DNA of 64,000 nt from Flavobacterium sp. IB48 (GTDB lineage Bacteria; Bacteroidota; Bacteroidia; Flavobacteriales; Flavobacteriaceae): NCBI RefSeq assembly GCF_016405855.1, contig NZ_JAEFCA010000003.1, forward strand, positions 1-64,000, given 5' to 3'. Below, in pieces: positions 1-10,700 of the stretch (its first letter is position 1; each line of letters begins with the position of its first letter). A model generated the notes under the pieces. It saw only the letters and a list, made by a program, of their open reading frames with translations, was not told the DNA's origin and did no database searches. The position numbers and the translations under genes are program-made.

Positions 1-1
1 T

Positions 2-82
2 CTGGTAGAACCGGGAACTTTTAAAATCATGGTTGGAGGAAGTTCTGATAAAGGTCTTACTGAAAAATTTGAACTAAATTAA
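2..82 (+). CDS. GH3 family glycosidase, C-terminal fragment (partial)
   Basis: The open frame enters from the left edge and stops at 80-82, leaving 26 residues that contain EPGTFKIMVGGSSDKGL and end FELN. This pattern (ExGxFxVxVGxSS...F.L) is the last strand pair of the Fn3-like domain that closes glycoside hydrolase family 3 beta-glucosidases and beta-xylosidases (BglX type). The catalytic domains lie outside the window. Position just upstream of an HTCS regulator and a SusC/SusD locus fits an exo-acting enzyme that finishes imported oligosaccharides in the periplasm. Beta-glucosidase and beta-xylosidase cannot be told apart from this tail. Confidence 0.72.
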   Translation: MVEPGTFKIMVGGSSDKGLTEKFELN

Positions 83-137
83 TTCGAAAAAGCACTATAT
101 CTATTTGTATAAAATATGTTGTTTTAAGCAATCTAAT

Positions 138-177
138 AACCTGAGTGAGATTATTAATTAATCATACTCAGGTTTTT
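138..177 (+). terminator. Rho-independent terminator after the GH3 gene
   Basis: A perfect 9-bp inverted repeat (AACCTGAGT at 138-146, ACTCAGGTT at 166-174) is followed by a short T run. It lies about 55 bp past the GH3 stop and separates that gene from the HTCS gene. The loop of about 19 nt is long, so efficiency is uncertain. Confidence 0.6.
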
Positions 178-297
178 GACAATATGACAAATTTCACAAT
201 TAAAAGTATATTTTTTGTTTAGTTTTATTAATATTGTTAATTACACTTAAAAAATAAAGACGGGTTTTCGGCGAGGATTGATCAATACTACTATTAA

Positions 298-3200
298 ATG
301 AAAAATATTAAATATATTCTTGTATGCTACTTTATAGGTTTGAATTGCCTATTTTCTCAAGATAAATTTGATAACTATCAATTTAGAAGCATACAGGAAA
401 CTACTTCAAAAAGAGCTATTTCTTCCATTATTCAAGATAAAAATGGTTTTATCTGGATAGGCACAAATGGCACTGGTTTGTATCGATATGACGGGGTGAA
501 TTATTTTGGATATGAATACAATAAAAATTCGGGCTCAATAAACAGTAACTTTATCTATTCCACTTTTGTTGATTCTGACAATAACTTATGGGTTGGTACT
601 GATGACGGTTTATGCTTATATAACAGAGATTTAGATAATTTTACCAAAATCAATATTGAGGATGTAATCAGAAAAGGATATGATGAACCCATTACTGTAA
701 AGACAATTAATCAAGATAACAATGGTAACTTAATCTTGGGCACTTATGGCTTTGGATTATTTAAACTTAACATAAAAACTTTAAAAACTACTTTGATTCC
801 GTCAAAGGTGTTGGATAAATTTAATTTCCTAATAAAATCTTCGGTAAAAAATAAGCAAGGAATTATCTATTTAGGAACAAGTTATGGCCTCTTAGAACTT
901 GATTTAAACGGCAAACTTAAACAGGTTTATAAAGACAAGTTTAAAAGAGAACCTTTATTGGACGATATAGAAAATCTTGCTATAGATAAATTAGGATATA
1001 TATGGCTGGGAACTACTGAACATGGTCTGATTAAAATTAAGCCAGAAACTGATAATTACCAATTTGAAAATTATTTTATAACCAAAAACAAAATCTTATC
1101 AATTATAGAAAGCAGCCAAGATTATATAATTTGTGGTACTGAAAATGATGGATTATTGATTGTAAACTATAAAGGCCAAGTAATCCAGAAGTATTTGCAC
1201 AGCAAGTATAATGACTCTAGCTTAAAATCTAATTCTGTCTGGTCATTGTATGAGGATAAAGAAAAGCGACTCTGGTTAGGCTATTTTAATAAAGGACTTG
1301 GCGTATTTGACAAACCAAATAACAAATTTAATTCTCTTGAATCGCTAGTCAACAACGAAAATTCTTTGCAGACAAGCTATGTCACTTCAATTGTAAAAGA
1401 CAAGAAAGGAGATCTGTTAATCAGTAACGAAGGAGGCGGTCTCGACATTTATAATCTTACCAATAAAAGTTTCATTCATGTAAATAAAAACAGCCAAAGT
1501 TATTATTCTGGTTTAGACGCTGCTGATATTCAAACCATATTCATAGACAGTAAGCAAAATATTTGGATAGGAAGTTGGGATCGCGGAATCTACTTTTTAA
1601 AAAATGGCACTACTCGATTCATAAATTATAATACTGCCAATACTGAAGGATTAAAATCGAATAGAATTTTTAGTTTTTCGGAGGATTTGAAGGGCAGAAT
1701 CTGGATAGGAACTTTCATAAAAGGACTGCATTATTTTGACAATAAGAACAATACATTTGTTCATTGCAACACAAAATCATTTACAGAACACGCTTTGGAC
1801 AATGCTTTTATCCGTAAAGTTTTTGTAGATTCTGATAATGTTTTGTGGGTTGGAACAATCTTGGGCTTATATCAGGTAAGTTTAAAAGACGATTCTGGTT
1901 TTAAAGTTACCAAAATGCGCGATGCCATGTTCGACGACAAAACGAAATATAACAGCATCCAAACTATTTTATCAATCTACGAGTCTAACGATAAAACAAT
2001 ATGGATTGGAACAGACGGCGAAGGATTATTTAGCTATAATAAAAAAGATAGAACATTTTCAAACTATAATAATTTTCCAGGTTTTAAAGAAAAATCTGTT
2101 CGCGCCATAATAGCCGACAACAATGGCTATTTATGGATTAGCGGCGGATTAGGATTAACAAAACTTGATTTAAAAAACAAAAAAAGTACCAGCTTTACTA
2201 AAGATGACGGTCTTATTGATAATGATTTCAACAACAATGCGGTCTTTAAAGATGGAAATGGAGAACTGTATTTTGGAAGTTATGAGGGAGTAAATTATTT
2301 TAATCCTAGCGAGATCAAAAAAGTAGAGAAAGCTCCAAAATTGTATTTCAGCGATTTTAAATTATTCAATAAATCTGTAAAACCTAATGAAGATGCTTCT
2401 CCATTAACCAAAGTAATTGGTCAGAGTAAAGAAATCATTCTTAATCATACGCAATCTGTTTTTACGATTGAATATGTTGGAATTAACTATAATTATTCTA
2501 AGAAAAACCAATATGCTTATTATTTGCAAGGCTTTGAAAAAGATTGGAATTATGTAGGAAACAACAGAGCCGCAACTTATACAAATTTGCCACCAGGTAA
2601 TTATGTTTTTAAAGTAAAATCTGCAAATGCCGATGGTTCGTGGAATACTGTTCCTTTAGAATTAAAAATAAAAGTCTTGCCGCCGTGGTGGAAAACTATT
2701 TGGGCCTATTTACTGTACACTTCAATACTGGTTTTTCTAACTATATACCTTAATAAAATATATCAAAATCGTTTTAAAGCAAAACAGGCTATAATTTTAG
2801 AAAAAGAAAAAAATATTCAGTCAGAGAAATTAAACAATAATAAACTGCAATTTTTCACAAATATTTCGCATGAATTCAGAACACCATTAACACTAATTAT
2901 CAACCCTTTAGAAGATATTCTAAAAAGTAAAAATTTATCTCCTGAAATACATAACAAATTAAAAATTGTTCATAAAAGTTCAGATAGGCTTTCCAGACTT
3001 ATCAATGAGCTTATGGACTTTAATAAGTTAGAATTCAACAGAATTTTTCTTCAAGCCAGAAAAATTGAAGTCGTAGCCTTTACACAGGGAATTAGAGGTT
3101 ATTTTGATGAGGAAGCCGCCTCACGAAATATTACTATTAATTTTGAGTCTGAATTTGATGAGCTTGAGGACTGGTTAGATCCTAAAATGCTCGAAAAAAT

Positions 3201-4446
3201 ACTGTTCAACATTATTTCAAATGCTTTTAAATTTACTCCCGATAATGGCTCAATCACTATTTCTATAGCAAAATCAGAAAGCGATAATCTATTGCTAATT
3301 GATGGAAATATCGTTCCTTCTTTTTCAATAACGATTACTGATACAGGTTCGGGTATTCGCAAAAAAGATCTGAAAAGAATATTTGACAGGTTTTATCAGG
3401 TCAATAATGTAAATAAAGATTATTATGGAAGTACGGGAATTGGTTTAGAGGTTGTAAAGGAATTTGTGGAACTTCACAAAGGAAGAATTGATGTTGATAG
3501 TCAGGTAGGACAAGGCACAAAATTTACATTAACCTTTCCTTTAGGCAAATCTATGTATAAGAAAAGTGAAATAATTGAAGGGGACAAAACAAAAAAAATA
3601 GAAGAAACTAAAACTAAATTTCTATCTGAATCTACCGACCAAGATGATTATGTAGACCAAACTGAAAATGTTGCTGAAACTGTAAAACCATATACTGTTT
3701 TAATCGTTGAAGATAATCCTGAATTGAGAAACTACTTAAAACAGGAACTAAGCAAATTGTATAAAGTTATTGTCGCCGAAAATGGTCAAAAAGGCTACGA
3801 ACTTGCTGTTCTGAAATTACCAGATTTAATTATTACAGATGTTATAATGCCCGTAATGGACGGACTGCAGATGTGTAAAAAAATAAAAGGCGATTTAAAA
3901 ACAAGCCACATTCCATTATTAATGCTTTCGGCAAAAGCAATGGTAAAAGACCGATTAGAAGGTATAGATTCAGGTGCTGATATTTATCTCAGTAAACCAT
4001 TTGAGTTAGACATCTTAAAATCTAGCCTAGCACAGCTTATTACGAGCAGACAAATCATGTTTAAGAAATTTTATAGCGGAATCACAAAAGATGGTAAAGA
4101 AAAAACAACTTCTCTTGATAATGATTTCATTCAAAAAATTCTGCATTTTATAAACGAAAACATCAGCGAACCAGAATTAAGCGTGGAATTGCTATCATCT
4201 AAAATTTTCCTAAGCAGAAGTCAGCTGTATCGAAAGATAAAGACCTTAACAGGCGTTTCGGTAAATGAATTTATTAGAAATGTACGATTAGAAAAGGCAA
4301 AACAATTGATAGAAAAAGGAAATAATAATATTAATGAAATTAGCTATAAAGTTGGATTTACATCTCCCTCCTATTTCACCAAATGTTATAAGATTAAATA
4401 CGGACATTTGCCCACACAAGAAAAAGAACAAAAAAACAAACATTAA
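298..4446 (+). CDS. Hybrid two-component system sensor/regulator (HTCS) of a PUL
   Basis: This 1382-residue single-chain regulator senses a glycan fragment in the periplasm and activates PUL transcription in the cytoplasm. Domains in order: signal peptide (1-20); two seven-bladed Reg_prop propellers (about 25-690) with recurrent WIGT/GLY..D motifs; a Y_Y_Y domain (about 725-795); one membrane helix (about 800-820); HisKA with phospho-acceptor H858 in NISHEFRTPL; HATPase_c with N and G boxes (about 960-1085); a receiver domain with acidic pocket E1138/D1139 and phospho-acceptor D1181 in TDVIMPVMDG; and an AraC-type double HTH (about 1285-1380). Length and order match canonical HTCS proteins. 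The gene lies between the GH3 gene and susC, as is typical. The ligand is probably an oligosaccharide of the locus substrate, which is inference. Confidence 0.96.
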   Translation: MKNIKYILVCYFIGLNCLFSQDKFDNYQFRSIQETTSKRAISSIIQDKNGFIWIGTNGTGLYRYDGVNYFGYEYNKNSGSINSNFIYSTFVDSDNNLWVGTDDGLCLYNRDLDNFTKINIEDVIRKGYDEPITVKTINQDNNGNLILGTYGFGLFKLNIKTLKTTLIPSKVLDKFNFLIKSSVKNKQGIIYLGTSYGLLELDLNGKLKQVYKDKFKREPLLDDIENLAIDKLGYIWLGTTEHGLIKIKPETDNYQFENYFITKNKILSIIESSQDYIICGTENDGLLIVNYKGQVIQKYLHSKYNDSSLKSNSVWSLYEDKEKRLWLGYFNKGLGVFDKPNNKFNSLESLVNNENSLQTSYVTSIVKDKKGDLLISNEGGGLDIYNLTNKSFIHVNKNSQSYYSGLDAADIQTIFIDSKQNIWIGSWDRGIYFLKNGTTRFINYNTANTEGLKSNRIFSFSEDLKGRIWIGTFIKGLHYFDNKNNTFVHCNTKSFTEHALDNAFIRKVFVDSDNVLWVGTILGLYQVSLKDDSGFKVTKMRDAMFDDKTKYNSIQTILSIYESNDKTIWIGTDGEGLFSYNKKDRTFSNYNNFPGFKEKSVRAIIADNNGYLWISGGLGLTKLDLKNKKSTSFTKDDGLIDNDFNNNAVFKDGNGELYFGSYEGVNYFNPSEIKKVEKAPKLYFSDFKLFNKSVKPNEDASPLTKVIGQSKEIILNHTQSVFTIEYVGINYNYSKKNQYAYYLQGFEKDWNYVGNNRAATYTNLPPGNYVFKVKSANADGSWNTVPLELKIKVLPPWWKTIWAYLLYTSILVFLTIYLNKIYQNRFKAKQAIILEKEKNIQSEKLNNNKLQFFTNISHEFRTPLTLIINPLEDILKSKNLSPEIHNKLKIVHKSSDRLSRLINELMDFNKLEFNRIFLQARKIEVVAFTQGIRGYFDEEAASRNITINFESEFDELEDWLDPKMLEKILFNIISNAFKFTPDNGSITISIAKSESDNLLLIDGNIVPSFSITITDTGSGIRKKDLKRIFDRFYQVNNVNKDYYGSTGIGLEVVKEFVELHKGRIDVDSQVGQGTKFTLTFPLGKSMYKKSEIIEGDKTKKIEETKTKFLSESTDQDDYVDQTENVAETVKPYTVLIVEDNPELRNYLKQELSKLYKVIVAENGQKGYELAVLKLPDLIITDVIMPVMDGLQMCKKIKGDLKTSHIPLLMLSAKAMVKDRLEGIDSGADIYLSKPFELDILKSSLAQLITSRQIMFKKFYSGITKDGKEKTTSLDNDFIQKILHFINENISEPELSVELLSSKIFLSRSQLYRKIKTLTGVSVNEFIRNVRLEKAKQLIEKGNNNINEISYKVGFTSPSYFTKCYKIKYGHLPTQEKEQKNKH

Positions 4447-4475
4447 AAATATCTCTTTAAAATAGAGAATGGCCT

Positions 4476-4513
4476 AAAAAAGAGCTTCGATACCATAATC
4501 GAAGCTCTTTTTT
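4476..4513 (+). terminator. Rho-independent terminator after the HTCS gene
   Basis: A 15-bp stem (left arm 4476-4490, right arm 4499-4513) built on AAGAGCTTCGA / TCGAAGCTCTT encloses an 8-nt loop and ends in a T run. The rest of the gap to 4880 is AT-rich and should hold the susC promoter. A TTTG at 4808-4811 with TATTAAAT 19 bp later is a weak match only. Confidence 0.85.
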
Positions 4514-4880
4514 GTAAGTCAATTTCCTCAAAAATCTTTTCTGTTATTTGAGAGCAAAATCTAATATATCTAAAATATTACTGCTTCTTTTTTATACAAA
4601 AGGTATTTTTTTAGCAGTTTTTTCAGCAATACTTTATCGCCTGTTTTATATCATAATTGTTTCTTTTCAGCAATAACAGCCCTTAATCCCCATTTTTTGC
4701 ATCATTTGTTGCACAATATGCTTCATGCGTTCTACAATAGCAGCACACTACATTTTACTTTCGTTAAGAAATTTTTAAGAAAAAGAGAATCTTCTTATAG
4801 CTTCACTTTTGAACATGTAAAAGTCTCTTCTATTAAATATTTTACAAGTAAAAACAAACTAACTTAATCGACCAATTTTT

Positions 4881-7800
4881 ATGCAGAAAAAAACATTAAA
4901 AAAACTATTATGTTTAATAGTATGTATGTGGGGAAACTTTTTCTTTGCGCAAACTGTTAAAGGAAAAGTAACATCAGGAGGTCTTGGCCTACCCGGTGTT
5001 GGTGTAGCAGTACAAGGAACAAAAAATGCTACAACCACTGATTTTGACGGAGGATTTATTTTAAACAATGTAGATCCGAAAAGCACATTGATTTTTAGCT
5101 ACATAGGTTACAAAACTGTATCCCTTCAAGCAGATACAAAATCAGTGATGGTAGTCAACATGGTTAATGACCTTGAGAAATTAAATGAAGTCGTGGTTAT
5201 TGGCTACGGAACTTCAAAAAGAAAAGATGTAAATGGTGCTATTTCTTCCATCAAAGCATCTGAAATTCAAGACAAACCTTTTATTTCCATCGATCAAGCT
5301 CTTGTAGGTAAAGCGGCAGGTGTAAATGTTACTCAAAATTCTGGAACTCCAGGAGGAGGAATTTCGGTACAAATTAGGGGAATTACCTCTATTAATGGAA
5401 ATGAACCTTTATATGTAATTGACGGAACACCTGTTTTTGCAGACAAAAACAACGACTCATTTGCATTTAGTGCATTAGGCGGAGGAAATGGGCAGACTAA
5501 AAACTCGGCTTTATCTGGATTAAATATTTCGGATATCGAAACTATTGATATCCTAAAAGATGCTTCATCAACGGCAATATATGGTGCAAATGGTGCGAAT
5601 GGTGTCGTTTTGATTACAACTAAAAAAGGAAAAAAGGGAAAGTCGGCTTTTACCTATGAAACGTATTTAGGTACTCAGCAAGTGGCAAATTCAGTTGATG
5701 TTTTAAACTTGCCTCAATATGCCGCTTATCAGACTAAAATCTTCAAACTAAATGGAGAACCAGTTCCTTATCAATATCAAAAACCAAATTTATTAGGCAA
5801 TGGAACAAACTGGCAGGACGAACTTTTTAGAACTGCCACTATGTACAATCATCAAATATCATTTTCAGGCGAAAAAGACGGAACAAGATATTATACTTCT
5901 TTGAATTATTTTGATCAGGAAGGAATTGTGATGAATTCAGATTTCAATAGAATGTCTATGAGATTAAATGTGGATTCAAATGTAAAATCATGGCTTAAAA
6001 TTGGCAACAATATGTCAATAAGCAGATCATCTCAACAAGTAGTTCGAAACGATGACAGAGGTGGTTTAGTAATGAATACATTAAGACAGTCTCCAGAATT
6101 ACCTGTTAGATATGCCGATGGTTCTTATGCCGGCCCAACAAGCGGTTTAGGTTCTTCTGCAAATGAGGCAACCAACCCAATTGCATTATCAGAATACAAT
6201 AACGCAAAAGCAGACCGATACAAAATTAATGGAAATGTCTTTGCCGATTTCACTCTTGCTAAAGGATTGGTTTTTAGAACAGAATTGGGATATGATTTAA
6301 ATTTTGCAAAGAGCAGCTCTTTTGCCCCTGCCTACACTTTAGGAAATGTATCTGAGCTATTAAATAAATCTTTTAAACAGCAGGATCAAAGTTTCTACTG
6401 GAGTTTAAAAAATTATTTGACATACAATAAAACATTTAGCGAAAAACATAATTTCACTTTCTTACTAGGTCAGGAAGCACAAGAAAGCCAATACGAATAT
6501 TTAAGCGGTTACAGATCGGGCGATTTCCTTAGCAAAGATTTTACCAACTTAAACATAGGCGATATAGATACCGCCGTTAATGGAAATGGTTCTGGAAGAT
6601 GGTCGATGACCTCATACATTTCGAGATTAAATTATAGTTTTTCTAATCGCTATTCTTTTTCGGCTTCTTTAAGAGCCGATGCTTCTTCTAACTTTGGACC
6701 TAATAATAAATGGGGATATTTTCCATCATTTGCTGCAGGTTGGACTGTTAGTAACGAAAGCTTTTTTGAACCTTTATCTAATACAGTCAATTATCTAAAA
6801 TTTAGAGGTGGTTATGGTTCGGTAGGAAATCAAAATATTCCTGCAAACAGATACCAAACCATTCTTTCATTGACTGCATCTCCTTTCGGAGGCGTGTCTC
6901 CAACAATTGATAATTTAGGAAATCCAGATATTAAATGGGAATCTCTTAAGTCTTTTAACGTTGGTTTTGAACTAGGAATGCTTAGCAATAGAGTAAAATT
7001 AGACTTTGATTACTATGTAAAACATTCTTCTAATTTCCTTACTAAGCAAATCAATGATGAGTCAAATCAAAGTGCATTAAATTATTATTTGAATACGGGT
7101 GAAATTCAAACTAAAGGGGTCGAACTTACCTTAAACACTAGAAACATTGTTACAGATAATTTTACTTGGGATAGTACTATTATTTTCTCAAAATACAATA
7201 ATGAACTTACCAGTTTTCAAGGGGCAGGTAAATCTTTATTGGGTAAAGTTCAATTCGACTTGTATACCGTAACTAGAACTACAGAAGGCCAGCCAGTTGG
7301 TCAATTCTATGGATATGTTACAGATGGAATATTTAAAAATGCAGCAGAATTAGCAGCAGGTCCAATTCAGGAAACAGGAACAGGAATTGGTGATATTCGT
7401 TTTAAAGATCTTAATAATGATGGGAAAATTGATGCTAAAGATCAAACTTCTATAGGAAGCGCAATACCTGATTTCACTTATTCATTTACCAATAACTTTA
7501 AATACAAAAACATCAGTTTATCAATTGCTTTAACGGGAAGCCAAGGCAATGAAATCTACAACTTTACTCGTCATTATACAGATGGTATCTATCCTGGATT
7601 TGGAGATCGATTTGCAAATGTGAGCACAAGAGCTTTAAATGCTTTTGAACCGGGAGTTAATGAAAATACGAATGAACCTAGAATTACGCTTAATGACCCA
7701 AATGGGAATGGAAGAATCTCGAATAGATTTGTTGAAGATGGTTCTTATTTAAGAATTCAGAATGTTTCTTTGAGCTACGATTTACCAAGCAAAATCTTCG

Positions 7801-7985
7801 AAAAGTCTATTATATCTAAAGTTAGATTGTATGTCAATGTCCAAAACTTATACACATGGACAAAATACTCTGGTTTTGATCCTGCTTTAGGAAATTTAGA
7901 TCAAAATATAACCCTTAGCGGTATTGATCTAGGAAGATACCCAGTACCGAGAATAACATCTATGGGTCTAAATCTAGAGTTTTAA
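4881..7985 (+). CDS. SusC/RagA-family TonB-dependent outer-membrane transporter
   Basis: A 1034-residue importer that moves oligosaccharides across the outer membrane using TonB energy, capped by the SusD lipoprotein encoded next. Visible parts: signal peptide ending FFFAQ (about 24 residues); a carboxypeptidase-regulatory-like domain (about 25-100, VKGKVTSGGLGLPGVGV); the conserved EVVVIGYGTSKRKDVNGAIS linker near 105; a plug domain with VQIRGITSI and LKDASSTAIYGANGANGVV; and a large beta-barrel ending in the aromatic C-terminus NLEF. It lacks an STN domain, so control is by the HTCS and not an anti-sigma factor. It is the first gene of the PUL transcript, with susD 59 bp downstream. Substrate specificity is inferred from the neighbouring hydrolases. 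Confidence 0.97.
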   Translation: MQKKTLKKLLCLIVCMWGNFFFAQTVKGKVTSGGLGLPGVGVAVQGTKNATTTDFDGGFILNNVDPKSTLIFSYIGYKTVSLQADTKSVMVVNMVNDLEKLNEVVVIGYGTSKRKDVNGAISSIKASEIQDKPFISIDQALVGKAAGVNVTQNSGTPGGGISVQIRGITSINGNEPLYVIDGTPVFADKNNDSFAFSALGGGNGQTKNSALSGLNISDIETIDILKDASSTAIYGANGANGVVLITTKKGKKGKSAFTYETYLGTQQVANSVDVLNLPQYAAYQTKIFKLNGEPVPYQYQKPNLLGNGTNWQDELFRTATMYNHQISFSGEKDGTRYYTSLNYFDQEGIVMNSDFNRMSMRLNVDSNVKSWLKIGNNMSISRSSQQVVRNDDRGGLVMNTLRQSPELPVRYADGSYAGPTSGLGSSANEATNPIALSEYNNAKADRYKINGNVFADFTLAKGLVFRTELGYDLNFAKSSSFAPAYTLGNVSELLNKSFKQQDQSFYWSLKNYLTYNKTFSEKHNFTFLLGQEAQESQYEYLSGYRSGDFLSKDFTNLNIGDIDTAVNGNGSGRWSMTSYISRLNYSFSNRYSFSASLRADASSNFGPNNKWGYFPSFAAGWTVSNESFFEPLSNTVNYLKFRGGYGSVGNQNIPANRYQTILSLTASPFGGVSPTIDNLGNPDIKWESLKSFNVGFELGMLSNRVKLDFDYYVKHSSNFLTKQINDESNQSALNYYLNTGEIQTKGVELTLNTRNIVTDNFTWDSTIIFSKYNNELTSFQGAGKSLLGKVQFDLYTVTRTTEGQPVGQFYGYVTDGIFKNAAELAAGPIQETGTGIGDIRFKDLNNDGKIDAKDQTSIGSAIPDFTYSFTNNFKYKNISLSIALTGSQGNEIYNFTRHYTDGIYPGFGDRFANVSTRALNAFEPGVNENTNEPRITLNDPNGNGRISNRFVEDGSYLRIQNVSLSYDLPSKIFEKSIISKVRLYVNVQNLYTWTKYSGFDPALGNLDQNITLSGIDLGRYPVPRITSMGLNLEF

Positions 7986-8044
7986 AATCGACAAAAACAC
8001 AATTAACTTAATGATTCATAGTCGTTAAAATAAAAATAATAGTT

Positions 8045-9568
8045 ATGAAAAAACTTTTTAAACTTTTTATGATTGGAATGGTAATACCATTGCTGTCTTT
8101 ATTTTCCTGTTCTGATGATTTTTTGGATGCTCCATCTGAAAATCAATTGACACCTGGCGATTTACCCGAAGGAATTACCGCTTTTGATGGAATTGCCGAG
8201 AGTTTGTATTTTAAACCTTGGTTTACTTTTAATGATAAATTCTTAATTGCAGTTGGCGATATGTACGCTGGCAACGCATTTACATTTGATGGTGCATATG
8301 CACAATTTAAAGACGCTCAGGTAACTTCGCAGAATCCAATCCTGACAGAAGGATATACTTCTTTGTTTTCGGTTATTGATCAATCTAATAATTTAATGAG
8401 TTTGGTTGAAGACAGAAAAAGCGAGCTCCCAGAAGCATCTTATAAAAATGCCATAGCAATATCAAGGTTTATGAGAGCCAATGCTTATTTCTATCTGGTA
8501 AGAAGCTTTGGAGCTGTGCCTATTATCAACAAAGCAGGATCAGCTGCGCAACCAAAAAGAAATCTTGTTACAGATGTTTACAAATTCATAAAACAAGATT
8601 TAGAATATGCGATCGAAAATTTACCAGCAACTTCGGTAAAAAAAGGATATGTTACCAAATTTGCTGCTATGGGAATTCTTGCAAAAGTGCATTTGACATT
8701 AAATGAATATGCAGAATGTGCAACTCTAACTCAGAAAATTATCGGAAATCAATACACTTTAATTCAAGAGTACGGAAACTTATTTAGCAGTCCAGAAAAT
8801 AATAATAGCGCCGAAAGTATGTTTGCGCTGCAATGGAAGGCAGTTGCTACCGAATGGGGAACGCAAAATACAAATCAAGCGTATATAGTTCCTGGTGGTA
8901 CTGGAATAACTGGCGGTGGTGACGGTTGGGGAGTTTATCTGCCTTCTATTTCATTGCAAAGCGGTTTTGAGCCAAATGACACTAGAAAAAAGAGCACAAT
9001 CATGACAGATGGTGACTTTTATCCTGAATTGTTAAAAAATCAAGGCGGTTTTAGATATAAAAAAATATACTCATCGACTGCGGCTAATTTCAGAAAGTAT
9101 ATTGTAGGATCTGCTGCCGAAAGAAACGATGTGTTTTTTATGAGAACTTCGCAAAACACAATCATACTAAGGTATTCTGACGTTTTACTAATGAATTCTG
9201 AGGCTATTTTGGCAGGAGCCAGTTCAACTACTTCTGCAGCTGCTTTAGACTCTTTTAATGAAGTGAGAGCCAGAGCGGGATTACCAGCTAAAACAGTTCT
9301 TACAAGAGATGATTTATTTAACGAAAGAAGAATTGAATTTGCACTTGAAGGACAATATTTCTTTGATTTAAAACGCCGTGGTCTAGCGGAAGCAACAGCT
9401 ATTATTTCACAACAAGAAGTTGGATTTTATTCTGATGATGACAGAACAGTATTGATTTCAAGAAAAATAACTCCTGGAAGCAACTACTTTGAATTGCCTT
9501 TACCGCAAACTGCTATTGATACTAATCCATCGTTATTAGAGCCTCCTGTTCCTTTTAACTTTAACTAA
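8045..9568 (+). CDS. SusD/RagB-family surface glycan-binding lipoprotein
   Basis: A 507-residue surface lipoprotein that forms the hinged lid of the SusC channel and captures oligosaccharides. The signal peptide ends in lipobox LFSC with lipidated C22, followed by SDDF, the acidic stretch that in Bacteroidota acts as a surface-export signal. The body has the RagB/SusD pattern: TPR-like helices (ISRFMRANAYFYLVRSFGAVPI near 140) and the C-terminal FNEVRARAGLP...LFNERRIEFALEGQYFFDLKRRGLA signature (about 400-450). Length is normal for the family. It lies between susC and the TIG-domain binding protein (8 bp to the next start), so co-transcription is very likely. Confidence 0.96.
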   Translation: MKKLFKLFMIGMVIPLLSLFSCSDDFLDAPSENQLTPGDLPEGITAFDGIAESLYFKPWFTFNDKFLIAVGDMYAGNAFTFDGAYAQFKDAQVTSQNPILTEGYTSLFSVIDQSNNLMSLVEDRKSELPEASYKNAIAISRFMRANAYFYLVRSFGAVPIINKAGSAAQPKRNLVTDVYKFIKQDLEYAIENLPATSVKKGYVTKFAAMGILAKVHLTLNEYAECATLTQKIIGNQYTLIQEYGNLFSSPENNNSAESMFALQWKAVATEWGTQNTNQAYIVPGGTGITGGGDGWGVYLPSISLQSGFEPNDTRKKSTIMTDGDFYPELLKNQGGFRYKKIYSSTAANFRKYIVGSAAERNDVFFMRTSQNTIILRYSDVLLMNSEAILAGASSTTSAAALDSFNEVRARAGLPAKTVLTRDDLFNERRIEFALEGQYFFDLKRRGLAEATAIISQQEVGFYSDDDRTVLISRKITPGSNYFELPLPQTAIDTNPSLLEPPVPFNFN

Positions 9569-9576
9569 CATTTACT

Positions 9577-10680
9577 ATGATCAAGAAAATAACATATAGA
9601 ATTATAATTCTTCTAGCACTGGTTTCTTTTGCTGCTTGCCAAAATGATGATGCACCTACTGCAAGCGTTGATGCAATGGTTGCCGAACCTGGCGATTTGC
9701 TTAATCAGGCCTTTCCATTAAACAAGGTCAGAGTTGAAGGTGAAGGTTTAAAAGGATTAAAAAAAATTACGTTGGACAATAAAATTAACATCAGTTTTAA
9801 TCCAAACTATAATTCAGATCAAGCTTTTATTTTTACTGTTCCTTTTGACGAAAAACTAGGAAGTCGATTTGGTGTACAGCCTATTACGTTTGTAACAGGA
9901 ACAGGATCGGTTACCAAAAACATAGAGATTTTACAACCTATTCCTACCATAACAAAAACAATTCCAGAGGTAGCAACTCCTGGGTTTCCATTAGAAATTG
10001 AAGGAACATGGTTTTACAATGTTTCTTCCATCACTTTGGGCGGAAAAACACTTAGTTATACGTTAAAATCGTCATCTTCAATTATCATCGGTTTACCTTC
10101 AGACGCAATTTCAGGATCAGAGCTGGTCGTTACTACTCCTGGTGGTTCTGCAAAAAAAACAATCAATTTTGCAACTGTAGTTCTTGTGTCTGATTTTGAC
10201 GGAAACGGTTCCAGAGAAGATTGGAGTGCTTATGGTGATATCGATAGTTTTAATGCCAATACCACTGGTGGCCCAACAGGAAGTTATGCAACATTAGCAT
10301 GGTCTGGTTCAACTGCAAATGGTTATAACGGAAGTAGTGCTGGCGGTGGAGCTAGTTTCCTAAGCTCTTCAAACAATGATGCCCTAAAAACATTTATAGA
10401 CATTGATGTAAGCGCAAATGTTGTAGGTGCTCAATTTGCTATTCAGCTAAATACTATTGATGGCGTAAATTATGGCTATAATTTTAAAGTGACCGATGTA
10501 AACTGGACCACCAAAACAATATTATTAAGCGATTTTAAAGATAATTACGGATTTGGTTCAAATTCGGCGGCAACGTTAGATCCTTCTAAAATTAATGAAA
10601 TTAAAGTCGGTATTGCTCAAGGAGATACGCCAAATCCAAGTGTAATAAAATTCGACAATATTAAAATTCGCTACCAATAA
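9577..10680 (+). CDS. TIG-domain surface glycan-binding lipoprotein (SGBP/SusE-position)
   Basis: A 367-residue lipoprotein in the SusE/F position. Signal peptide with lipobox FAAC (C21), then QNDD, suggesting surface display. Residues about 120-200 look like an IPT/TIG immunoglobulin-like fold (PTITKTIPEVATPGFPLEIEGTWF...VVTTPGG), with a probable earlier Ig-like unit (about 35-115). Residues about 200-367 form a separate beta-rich domain starting VLVSDFDGNGSREDWSAYG, rich in Asn/Gly/Trp, resembling the C-terminal glycan-binding domain of SGBP-B proteins from xyloglucan and mixed-linkage glucan loci. The role is inferred to be retention of polysaccharide at the cell surface for GH10/GH16 attack. 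The specific binding residues cannot be assigned. Confidence 0.82.
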   Translation: MIKKITYRIIILLALVSFAACQNDDAPTASVDAMVAEPGDLLNQAFPLNKVRVEGEGLKGLKKITLDNKINISFNPNYNSDQAFIFTVPFDEKLGSRFGVQPITFVTGTGSVTKNIEILQPIPTITKTIPEVATPGFPLEIEGTWFYNVSSITLGGKTLSYTLKSSSSIIIGLPSDAISGSELVVTTPGGSAKKTINFATVVLVSDFDGNGSREDWSAYGDIDSFNANTTGGPTGSYATLAWSGSTANGYNGSSAGGGASFLSSSNNDALKTFIDIDVSANVVGAQFAIQLNTIDGVNYGYNFKVTDVNWTTKTILLSDFKDNYGFGSNSAATLDPSKINEIKVGIAQGDTPNPSVIKFDNIKIRYQ

Positions 10681-10700
10681 AGAGACTTTTAGGCATAAAT

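Noticed and set aside
4447..4880. Small direct repeat TTCAGCAATA in the gap before susC
   Set aside because: Two 10-bp copies in AT-rich DNA are not beyond chance, and no array structure is present.
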